Assembly: GCA_047639615.1 (NCBI GenBank)
Contig: JBLIOL010000236.1
Span: forward strand, 1 to 8,837
Source: CAYWNK01 sp047639615
Lineage (GTDB): Bacteria > Planctomycetota > UBA1135 > GCA-002686595
Direction of reading: 5' to 3'
Length of the DNA stretch: 8,837 nt
Position 1 is the stretch's first letter. Each line of letters opens with the position of its first letter. A program made the position numbers and the translations under genes. Below are positions 1-6,133 of this stretch, in pieces. Under the pieces are notes generated by a model. It ran no database searches. It worked only from the letters and a program-made list of their open reading frames with translations, and was not told where the DNA came from.

Positions 1-318
1 ACACCGGGCGCCGTACAGATCAAAGCGAGACTCCGCCTGACGCAGGCCCTGGCGCGTGCTGGGGGACCGACGAAGGACGCTGATTTGAAGCGGATCTACC
101 TTCTGAGGCCGAACCCCGGCGGAGAGGCGATCCACCCGATGGTTATGGATCTGTCCGCGTTGCTTGAGACGGGTGACTTTAGTGAGGACATAGAGTTGCT
201 ACGCGGAGACATCCTGTATATCGCGCGATCGGGCATGGGGAACGTGGGCTACACGCTCTCGAAGCTGTCACTGGGCTTCCCGATCGTCTTCGCAAGTGCC
301 GCAGTGGGGGGCGACTGA
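1..318 (+). CDS. Wza-like polysaccharide export protein, C-terminal end (5' truncated)
   Basis: This is the last 105 codons of a gene that enters from the left edge; frame 1 is open from base 1 to the TGA at 316-318. The visible part carries features of the last SLBB-type ligand-binding repeat of outer-membrane polysaccharide export proteins: a hydrophobic stretch leading to ALARAGG, then a strand with IYLLRP, then a VMDLSALLETGD segment and the closing LLRGDILYIAR, which matches the family's 'L+PGD-hhhVP' signature. In the family this protein forms the octameric outer-membrane channel through which capsule or exopolysaccharide leaves the cell. A TTG at 85 could be mistaken for a start, but it lies in the middle of the domain. 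The stop overlaps the next gene's ATG by one base (TGATG), so the two are probably translationally coupled. Family assignment is firm; the specific polymer is unknown. Confidence 0.85.
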   Translation, partial: TPGAVQIKARLRLTQALARAGGPTKDADLKRIYLLRPNPGGEAIHPMVMDLSALLETGDFSEDIELLRGDILYIARSGMGNVGYTLSKLSLGFPIVFASAAVGGD

Positions 319-2315
319 TGAAGGAGCTTTTTGAAATCGGCGATGGGGCGCTTACGCCGGGCGATGACAGCAGCGGGGGGTCACCTCAAGGGACTACGCA
401 GGCGAAGAGTGAATTGGTTTCCGCGGGGGTGCCCGTGGGGCCCGCGGAGCTCGCTCGGTTGGTCTCCTCAGCGATTCTTCGCCGCTGGTATGTGGTCCTC
501 GGGGTCGCGCTTCCACTCGGAGCCCTGTCGATTTTTGTTGCCGAGAAGAAATTCCAGCCCTCGTTCGCGGCGGAAGCACTGATCGAGGTTGCGCCGACGG
601 TACCGAGTGTGGCGTTCACCGATGATCAGTGGCGCGCACAATCGATCCACGGCTTCTATGACAACTACATGCGTACTCTGATGCGTCTGGCGAAGGTCCG
701 TCCGGTGTTGGAGGCCGCCGAGCTGCGGCTCAGCGACGAGGGGATAGCCTGGCGGCCAGTGTCTGTAACGGCTGCGGAATCCATCGACCACCTAGGTGCC
801 AGAGTTCAGGTGGATTCGATCCGAGAAACCCATCTCTTCTCGGTTCGCTTTGAGGACGCCGATCCATGGCTTGTGGCGCCCGTGGCCAACGCGGTAGCCA
901 CGTCCCTTCTGGAGCATCTAGAGGAGACTGCTCAGAATCAACGGAGGAAGCGGCGTGAGACCATCGAGGCCGAGCGAGAACGCCTTCGGTTGCAACTCCG
1001 GGCCACTTACGCGGCGCTCGAACCCATGAGCGCCCGATTGGGGAGTGCGTTGATCGATGACCGTCACAATGTCTTCTTCGAACGTCTCATTTCGCTAACC
1101 ACGGGCATGACCAAGGTGTTCGTCGAGCGCGTGAGCAAGGAGGGCGAGCTGGAGGGGGTGCGCGAGCGCGCTTCCTCGCTCCTTAAAGATGTCCCCCTGG
1201 GCGAGCTTGAGGCCCTCGTCGACGAGGATCGAGGGGTGGCGGACGCGCGTGTCACTCAGGGACGTCTCACGCGGGAGATCGAGAGTTTGACGGGGGCCCT
1301 TTCCGGGAAGCATCCGGAGCGGGCCCAGGCCCTCAAGCGGCTGGCCTCTGCGAGCGCACAGGTGGACCAGATCGAAGAGCTCGCCCGAATTCGGATTCGC
1401 GCTAGGTTGCAGTCCCAACGCGAAGAGCAGGCCGCGCGTTTGATGACCGCTGCTGAAGGAGGCGTTGCAGGGGCACGATGGAGTGAGGAACGCATGCGTA
1501 CTGTCGTAGAGGATGCCGAGGAGCAACTCGTGGAGCATGGCAGGGCACAGATCGTGTCGCGGGAGCTTCGTACGGAGGCGGACCGGCTGCTCGCCGCGAT
1601 GCGAATGTTGGACCAGCGGGTGGACGAACTTCAAATGGAAGGGAATGCCGCGCCTCGCGTCGTCTTGCGGGCCCCCGCTGTGACGCCGTTGCACCCGACC
1701 GGAGACAGGCGTTCGGTGATCGCGCTTGCTGGTATGCTCTTCAGCGGGGCTCTCGGATTGGCTATTGGGGTCGTCTTGGAGTTGCTCCGACGGCCTGTTC
1801 GTAGCAACGCCGACCTCAAGGGCTTTGGACCCGTGATGCTGATGGGCGAGCGCAGTCGGGGGCGGCTCGCGTTTCAGCTGAGCACCGCGACTCGGCCCAC
1901 GTTGTTGATGGGGATGGGGGGAATCTGCTCCAAGGAGCTCCGCGCAATAGGGGCAGATTTGGCGCGACGCGTGGCGACGACTGGCGAAGTGGTCTGGTTC
2001 GATCTGCTCCCCGATGATGGGACCCATGTGGCCAATCCTGCGGGGGTGCAAGCTGTTCGTCTGGACTCGACGGAGCAGGTCGTCCTGCCAGATCCAGAGG
2101 TGACGCAGCGGATCGCAGCGGCAGCCGAGAGGCAGAAGGTCATGGGTACAGCGCTCGCGGATTCTCATCCGGACCCTGCTGCAAGCGTCCGCGATTTGGG
2201 CTTTGACGTTGTCCTCGTCGTTCGTCGGCACCGCACCAGGCTCGCCTGGATCAAGGCGGCGGCCGCGGCCGGTTTGGTGATCCGCGGGGTCCTCGTACTC
2301 GAGCGGAGGGGATAG
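318..2315 (+). CDS. Wzc/Wzz-type polysaccharide co-polymerase with degenerate kinase-like domain
   Basis: A 665-residue chain-length determinant or export co-polymerase of the inner membrane. After a Gly/Ser-rich cytoplasmic N-terminus, membrane segment 1 lies at about residues 56-75. A Wzz-like periplasmic domain follows, with predicted coiled coil at about 200-235 and 335-445 (rich in Glu, Arg, Gln, Leu). A proline motif (P453, P457, P460) precedes membrane segment 2 at about 466-489, as is usual for this family. Residues 495-665 resemble the fold order of a BY-kinase: a strand at 527-532, VVWFDLLPDD (558-567) like Walker A', and a final DVVLVVRRHRTR (630-641) strand and helix. However, the expected GxxGxGKS/T loop reads GMGGICSKE, no separate Walker B is seen, and the C-terminus has no tyrosine cluster. 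The start is ATG 318 after a G-rich stretch (306-311), overlapping the previous stop. The family role is to control polymer length and link polymerase to the export channel; loss of kinase activity is inferred. Confidence 0.85.
   Translation: MKELFEIGDGALTPGDDSSGGSPQGTTQAKSELVSAGVPVGPAELARLVSSAILRRWYVVLGVALPLGALSIFVAEKKFQPSFAAEALIEVAPTVPSVAFTDDQWRAQSIHGFYDNYMRTLMRLAKVRPVLEAAELRLSDEGIAWRPVSVTAAESIDHLGARVQVDSIRETHLFSVRFEDADPWLVAPVANAVATSLLEHLEETAQNQRRKRRETIEAERERLRLQLRATYAALEPMSARLGSALIDDRHNVFFERLISLTTGMTKVFVERVSKEGELEGVRERASSLLKDVPLGELEALVDEDRGVADARVTQGRLTREIESLTGALSGKHPERAQALKRLASASAQVDQIEELARIRIRARLQSQREEQAARLMTAAEGGVAGARWSEERMRTVVEDAEEQLVEHGRAQIVSRELRTEADRLLAAMRMLDQRVDELQMEGNAAPRVVLRAPAVTPLHPTGDRRSVIALAGMLFSGALGLAIGVVLELLRRPVRSNADLKGFGPVMLMGERSRGRLAFQLSTATRPTLLMGMGGICSKELRAIGADLARRVATTGEVVWFDLLPDDGTHVANPAGVQAVRLDSTEQVVLPDPEVTQRIAAAAERQKVMGTALADSHPDPAASVRDLGFDVVLVVRRHRTRLAWIKAAAAAGLVIRGVLVLERRG
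2305..2311 (+). promoter_or_regulatory. Ribosome binding site GGAGGGG for a TTG start
   Basis: GGAGGGG sits four bases before TTG 2316, inside the last codons of the co-polymerase gene. It supports TTG 2316 as the start of the polymerase gene, directly after the preceding TAG (2313-2315). The next in-frame start, GTG 2358, would remove most of the first membrane helix. Confidence 0.6.
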
Positions 2316-3620
2316 TTGCAGGCCGCCGTTGTTCTTCCCGTCCTACTGTTCGTCGTCGTGTGGTTGATCCGCGGCGCACGCAGCGCCTTCGTAGGAATTC
2401 TGCTGCCCAGCTTGGTGCTATTGCCTGCGTACTACACTTGGAAGCTCCCTGGCATCCCGGTGGTGACCTTCCACAATTACCTGGTGGCCGTTGGGTTCGT
2501 TGCCCTGATCTGCGCGCGGATATCCACAGGGCTGCGCCCCGCGCTCACGGATCTGCTGGTGATCGTAGGAGCAGCTTTCGCCTTTTCCAGTGAGTGGAGT
2601 AACGCGAACCTTCACGAAGCCCGGAACCTGGGAGCGATGATCTTGATGCTCGGCCTCGCGCCGTACGGGATCGGGCGCCTGGTGGCGTCTTCGGATGGCC
2701 TCTTGATCGCCTGTATCGGCGCCCTCACCTTGCTCGGCGCCGGTGTCGGATTCGCGTCGGTCTTTGAGGCGCGTATGGGATCGAATCCCTTCGACTTCTG
2801 GCGGGGTCGGTGGCCGGGATCCGTGCCGTGGGATGGGGCCCTTTATCGCGCGGGAATAAGGAGGTGTGCCGGACCGTTTGCCCACCCCATCTGTGCCGGA
2901 TTCTTCTTCTCAATGCTCCTTCCATTGTGGGCATGGTTGGCCGACCGGAAGCTTCCGTTTAGGTCGTTGCAGCGAATCCTCCTGGGGGCAGGGCTCTTAC
3001 TGGGACTGCTCACATCGGTGTCGCGTGGGCCCATGCTAGGGGCGGTCATAGGGTTGATGATCATGCGCGTGGGCTGGTCGCGATGGCGTCTGCCAATCGC
3101 TGCGCTAGCTCTGACCACAGGCTTGTTCGGGAGCGTTTTGGCTGCGGACAAGGTTCAGGGCTACCTCAGCGTCACCCGGATGGATGCGAAGACCGAGTCC
3201 CAGGAGACTGCTGCCTACCGCACGGAGATGCTCAGCAACTACTTAGAGGTCGTACAGGAGCAACCATGGCAAGGATTCGGGCGCTATCAGGTGCCGGTGA
3301 TTAAAGGTCAGAAGTCGATCGACAATCAATACCTGTTCCTCACCCTTCAGTATGGACTACCGCATGCCTTGCTCTTTCTTCTGGCACTGTTGACCCCGGC
3401 GTGCCTGCTGGCCTGGAGGTTGGCATGGACACCCGTCACCGACCCGCACGGCCGACTCGGATGGGCCATCGTTGGATTGCTCTTCGGTGCTATGGGGACT
3501 CTGACCACGGTCTTCGCGGGAACGCAGACCGCACAGATCCTACTTCTCATGCAGGGGATGGCGGTGACGCTCACGGGGCGGATTGCCCGTCCTGCCGACC
3601 GGGGAGCGTACTCACAATGA
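2316..3620 (+). CDS. O-antigen polymerase/ligase family membrane protein (Wzy-like)
   Basis: A 434-residue integral membrane protein with about ten or more hydrophobic segments (for example 5-18, 22-40, 54-68, 78-91, 105-119, 129-149, 190-208, 219-234, 238-250, 258-275, 348-369, 382-400). Diagnostic family features are RCAGPFAHPICAG (183-195), the SRGP motif in LLTSVSRGPML (231-241), and a large extracytoplasmic loop (about 276-347) with EQPWQGFGRY and IDNQYLFLTLQYGL. The last is the usual 'hN-Y-h-hh-YG' segment of the O-antigen ligase/polymerase superfamily. The family transfers polyprenyl-diphosphate-linked glycan repeat units onto a growing chain or an acceptor in the periplasm. Within an export locus and next to the co-polymerase, repeat-unit polymerisation is the better guess, but ligase activity cannot be excluded from sequence. 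The start is TTG 2316, with no gap after the previous stop. Confidence 0.8.
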   Translation: MQAAVVLPVLLFVVVWLIRGARSAFVGILLPSLVLLPAYYTWKLPGIPVVTFHNYLVAVGFVALICARISTGLRPALTDLLVIVGAAFAFSSEWSNANLHEARNLGAMILMLGLAPYGIGRLVASSDGLLIACIGALTLLGAGVGFASVFEARMGSNPFDFWRGRWPGSVPWDGALYRAGIRRCAGPFAHPICAGFFFSMLLPLWAWLADRKLPFRSLQRILLGAGLLLGLLTSVSRGPMLGAVIGLMIMRVGWSRWRLPIAALALTTGLFGSVLAADKVQGYLSVTRMDAKTESQETAAYRTEMLSNYLEVVQEQPWQGFGRYQVPVIKGQKSIDNQYLFLTLQYGLPHALLFLLALLTPACLLAWRLAWTPVTDPHGRLGWAIVGLLFGAMGTLTTVFAGTQTAQILLLMQGMAVTLTGRIARPADRGAYSQ

Positions 3621-3760
3621 CCCGATTTCCTGAGGTTCGTATAGGCGAGAGTCGTAGGGTGTCCGGGACGATGGATCCCTGGTCCGTGGGTGTTGGCAGG
3701 GTCCGGTCAGTTTGCGACAGAGCCAGTGGAGAGAGAACTGTAATTGATGATGGTGATCCG
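3621..3760 (+). other. Leader between polymerase and response regulator; start of the regulator unsettled
   Basis: The regulator's frame is open throughout this stretch and back to 3401, so translation could begin at ATG 3617, which overlaps the polymerase stop as ATGA and has GGGGAG at 3601-3606. The 48 residues this would add match no known domain, and their codons are much less GC-rich at the third base than the neighbouring coding sequence. They also include several codons unusual here (AGA, AGG, ATA, GGA). I therefore treat it as probable leader. It holds three copies of GTCCG (3661, 3682, 3701). I see no convincing -35/-10 pair or terminator. Confidence 0.4.
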
Positions 3761-5224
3761 ATGAATGCCCGCCTGCTGCTCGTAGACGATGACGTTCACT
3801 TGCTCGAGTTGATTCGCCTCCAGCTTCGCGGCGAGAGCCTCGACGTTCGGACTGCCGATTCGGGCGCAAGCGCCATGCAAGCTCTAAAGGAGGCGCAGTT
3901 CGACGCCGTTGTGCTCGACCTCGGGCTGCCGGACGCTTCGGGATTGGACATACTCGAGCGCCTTCGTACCACCTACGTGGATACGCCCGTGGTCATTCTC
4001 ACCGCGAGGGAAGACGCGGAGAGTGCCGTTGCTTGCCTACGCGCTGGCGCGACCGACTTCTTGAGCAAGCCTTTCGATCGAGCGCGATTGATTGCCTCGG
4101 TACGAGGGGCGTTGACTCAGGGGCGATTGAAGAGAGAGGTTTCTACGCTCCGAAAGGAGCTGAAGCGCGAGGGTGGCTTTGGCTCCTTCTTGGGGACTTC
4201 GGCGGCGCTGGGGAAATCGTTGGATCTCCTGGGGCGTGCGGCCTCAAGTGAGGTGACCGTATTGCTCGAGGGCGAGAGCGGCACTGGCAAGGAGATTGCT
4301 GCGCGGGCAATACATGCCGAGAGTGATCGTGCCACGGGCCGATTCCTCGCGATCAACTGCGGTGCCTTGCCGGAGACGCTCGTCGAGAGTGAGTTGTTCG
4401 GACACGAGAAGGGGTCCTTCACGGGGGCAGATTCCTTGCGCCGAGGCTGCTTCGAAGAGGCGAACGGCGGCACGCTGTTCCTAGATGAGGTGGGGGAGCT
4501 GAAACCAGAAATCCAGGTGCGGCTCCTACGGGTCATCCAGGATCGAACGGTCCAGCGTCTTGGCTCGAACAAGGAGATTCCGATTGATGTGCGCATCGTG
4601 ACGGCAACCAACCGGGACCTCCGCAAGGAAGTCGAGGCTGGGCGCTTTCGGGAGGACTTGTTCTATCGGCTGGCAGTGTTCCCTGTCGTGCTACCGCCAC
4701 TGCGTGACCGCGACGGTGACGTAGAACTCCTGGCGCAAGCGTTCCTCGATAAATCTGCTCGCGAGTTGGGGCGGCCAGCGCGCGGGCTTAGCAGGGAGGC
4801 GCTCAACGCGCTCGTAAGCCACACGTGGCCGGGCAACGTTCGTGAACTGATCAACGTACTGCAGCGCGCGGTGATCCTTGAGGATAGCGAGGTCGTGCAT
4901 ACTGACGCTCTGCCGGTGGCATTAGTGGAGAACGCATTCCCGGAAGGAGCCTCAGACGTACATGGACGGTCGCGGCCGGCGGTTGTCCACGCACCCGGAT
5001 ATCAGCCCCTGTCCAAGGCCGGAGAAGGACTCGAATTCGGCGGGGACGTGCTCCGTTGGGTCGAGTATGAACGAGCGATCGTGCTACACGCCCTCGAGTC
5101 GACGGATTGGAGTATCAAGAACACTTTGGCTTTACTCGGTATCGGCCGGGCGACACTCTATCGCAAGATCGAGCGTTACGGTCTGAGGGACGAGCAGGGC
5201 GATGGTTTTCCGTCGGATGACTAG
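3761..5224 (+). CDS. Sigma-54-dependent response regulator (receiver, AAA+, Fis-type HTH)
   Basis: A 487-residue NtrC-family transcription activator. Residues 1-120 are a receiver domain: acidic pocket D9-D11, phosphoacceptor D53 in VVLDLGLPD, T81 and K103 in LSKPF. Residues 141-375 are the AAA+ sigma-54 interaction domain: Walker A GESGTGKE (171-178), the sigma-54 contact loop as GSFTGA (218-223, Ser for the common Ala), Walker B GGTLFLDEV (237-245) and a FREDLFYRL arginine-finger segment (296-304). WPGNVREL (356-363) closes the domain. A linker of about 50 residues leads to a Fis-type helix-turn-helix at about 432-475 (NTLALLGIGRATLYRKI). All catalytic residues look intact. When phosphorylated, such proteins bind an upstream enhancer and open sigma-54 promoters by ATP hydrolysis. 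ATG 3761 fits the start of the receiver domain; ATG 3617 is the alternative. The consensus sigma-54 promoter 119 bases after its stop makes the following genes its likely targets. The kinase gene at the right edge is a candidate partner. Confidence 0.93.
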   Translation: MNARLLLVDDDVHLLELIRLQLRGESLDVRTADSGASAMQALKEAQFDAVVLDLGLPDASGLDILERLRTTYVDTPVVILTAREDAESAVACLRAGATDFLSKPFDRARLIASVRGALTQGRLKREVSTLRKELKREGGFGSFLGTSAALGKSLDLLGRAASSEVTVLLEGESGTGKEIAARAIHAESDRATGRFLAINCGALPETLVESELFGHEKGSFTGADSLRRGCFEEANGGTLFLDEVGELKPEIQVRLLRVIQDRTVQRLGSNKEIPIDVRIVTATNRDLRKEVEAGRFREDLFYRLAVFPVVLPPLRDRDGDVELLAQAFLDKSARELGRPARGLSREALNALVSHTWPGNVRELINVLQRAVILEDSEVVHTDALPVALVENAFPEGASDVHGRSRPAVVHAPGYQPLSKAGEGLEFGGDVLRWVEYERAIVLHALESTDWSIKNTLALLGIGRATLYRKIERYGLRDEQGDGFPSDD

Positions 5225-5253
5225 ACCCCGCCTCCTTGATCGCAGGGCTGGGC

Positions 5254-5270
5254 CGTTCCGATCCGGAACG
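5254..5270. repeat. Perfect inverted repeat, candidate enhancer site for the sigma-54 activator
   Basis: CGTTCCGATCCGGAACG is a perfect inverted repeat with 7-base arms and a 3-base spacer. It lies about 30 bases after the regulator's stop and about 73 bases before the -24 element, the usual place for an NtrC-type activator site. A Fis-type dimer would recognise such a dyad. A half-site GTTCCG recurs at 5284-5289, followed by an imperfect partner (CGAATC, 5292-5297). No T run follows, so a Rho-independent terminator is unlikely. The binding role is inferred. Confidence 0.5.
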
Positions 5271-5301
5271 ATGAACGAGTAGGGTTCCGCTCGAATCTGA
5301 G

Positions 5302-5315
5302 AATCAATAGGGTTG
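5302..5315 (+). promoter_or_regulatory. Weak IHF-like sequence between repeat and promoter
   Basis: AATCAA at 5302-5307 followed by TTG at 5313-5315 resembles the IHF consensus WATCAA-N4-TTR, but the spacer is five bases instead of four. Its place between the inverted repeat and the sigma-54 promoter is where a DNA-bending protein would act. The match is imperfect and may be chance. Confidence 0.2.
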
Positions 5316-5342
5316 ACGGCGTACGGAGGAGCCCTGGGCGTC

Positions 5343-5358
5343 TGGCACGGCGCTTGCA
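5343..5358 (+). promoter_or_regulatory. Sigma-54 (-24/-12) promoter of the sugar transferase gene
   Basis: TGGCACGGCGCTTGCA fits the sigma-54 consensus TGGCAC-N5-TTGCW at every defined position, with GG (5344-5345) and GC (5356-5357) ten bases apart. Transcription would start near 5369, leaving a leader of about 20 bases before ATG 5389. It is intergenic, correctly oriented and directly follows the gene of a sigma-54 activator. The expected transcript covers the sugar transferase and the adjoining beta-helix protein gene. Confidence 0.8.
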
Positions 5359-5388
5359 TCTCAATGGTTTGGGCAGAGTCCCTTAACC

Positions 5389-6132
5389 ATGATCAGTACC
5401 ATTGTTTTCCCCTCTCGTTCAAGCGCAGCTGAGGTCGCCCCGATTGGGCCCTCCCGCGCTACGAGCGCTCCGCAGAAGATCCGCCTTCAGGCCAAGGTCC
5501 GGCGAGCCGTTTGGAGGCTCCGTCATCGAATGTACCCTTTCACGAAGCGCGCCATCGACGTGCTCGTGGCAGGTATGGCGCTGTTCATATTGAGCCCGGT
5601 CCTCGCCGTCCTCGCTATCGCGATTCGCTACCAGGACGGTGGCCCAGCGCTCTACGTGCAGGAGCGTGTCGGACGTGGTGGGCGCCCATTCCGGTTTATT
5701 AAGTTCCGCAGCATGAGCATCGCGTCGAATAATCTCCGCGAATCCGTGATCGCGCAGGCGGGCCAGCGGACGGCGGTGCGCTTTAAGGATCGCCGAGACC
5801 CGCGCATTACGCCTCTGGGTCGGTTCCTGCGCCGCACTAGCCTGGATGAGCTCCCTCAGCTTTGGAGTGTGCTTGTCGGTGACATGTCGCTTGTTGGGCC
5901 GCGCCCGCCGCTTCCTTCAGAGGTAGCGGCCTACGACCGCCGCATGTGGAGGAGGCTGGACGTCGAACCCGGGCTGACGTGCACGTGGCAGGTCAGCGGG
6001 CGATCCGACATCGATTTCGAGCAACAGATCGAGCTCGACTTGGACTACGTCCAGTGCCGGGGCATGTGGTTCGATCTGATGCTTCTGGCACGCACACCAG
6101 CCGCTGTCCTGAGCGGTCGTGGGGCCTACTAA
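5389..6132 (+). CDS. Polyprenyl-phosphate sugar-1-phosphate transferase (monotopic PGT)
   Basis: A 247-residue initiating enzyme of the bacterial sugar transferase family (WbaP C-terminal half/PglC type). It moves a sugar 1-phosphate from an NDP-sugar to the polyprenyl-phosphate carrier at the inner membrane. Residues 1-47 are a basic, Ser/Ala/Pro-rich extension. The core starts at KRAIDVLVAGMALFILSP (53-70), the re-entrant membrane helix with its Ser-Pro break. ERVGRGGRPFRFIKFRSM (92-109) follows, then TPLGRFLRRTSLDELPQLW (141-159) with the catalytic Asp153-Glu154 pair. GDMSLVGPRPP (164-174) and GLTCTWQVSGRSD (195-207) complete the family signature. It is the short form, without the extra membrane helices and CoA-binding-like domain of WbaP. 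ATG 5389 follows the sigma-54 promoter but lacks a good Shine-Dalgarno sequence. ATG 5530, just before the core and 12 bases after GGAGG (5513-5517), is an alternative. The sugar cannot be read from the sequence. Confidence 0.93.
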   Translation: MISTIVFPSRSSAAEVAPIGPSRATSAPQKIRLQAKVRRAVWRLRHRMYPFTKRAIDVLVAGMALFILSPVLAVLAIAIRYQDGGPALYVQERVGRGGRPFRFIKFRSMSIASNNLRESVIAQAGQRTAVRFKDRRDPRITPLGRFLRRTSLDELPQLWSVLVGDMSLVGPRPPLPSEVAAYDRRMWRRLDVEPGLTCTWQVSGRSDIDFEQQIELDLDYVQCRGMWFDLMLLARTPAAVLSGRGAY

Positions 6133-6133
6133 G

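Noticed and set aside
85..318. TTG 85 as the start of a small separate gene
   Set aside because: The frame is open to base 1 and the upstream residues, including ALARAGG, belong to the same export-protein domain. It is an internal codon of a truncated gene.
1095..2231. Long open frame (378 codons) on the minus strand opposite the co-polymerase gene
   Set aside because: It is Arg/His/Pro-rich with no recognisable domain, and overlaps a gene with clear family features. It is the usual shadow frame in GC-rich DNA.
3401..3616. Upstream extension of the response regulator frame to 3401
   Set aside because: This part overlaps the conserved C-terminal membrane helices of the polymerase gene and encodes no recognisable domain. 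Starts at 3617 or 3761 are far more plausible.
3712..3744. TTGCGA and TGTAAT as a sigma-70 promoter before the response regulator
   Set aside because: The two elements are 21 bases apart, too far for a normal -35/-10 pair, and no better -35 lies 17 bases before TGTAAT.
4285..4300. TGGCAAGGAGATTGCT, a second good match to the sigma-54 -24/-12 pattern
   Set aside because: It lies inside the Walker A coding sequence of the response regulator (Thr-Gly-Lys-Glu-Ile-Ala), where the bases are explained by the conserved protein motif. No gene starts just after it. It shows that such matches can arise by chance in coding DNA.
5254..5270. Reading the inverted repeat as a Rho-independent terminator of the regulator gene
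   Set aside because: The dyad is followed by a mixed sequence (ATGAACGAGTAGG) without a T run, and the 7-base arms with a 3-base loop are short for a terminator. Its place before a sigma-54 promoter fits an activator site better.
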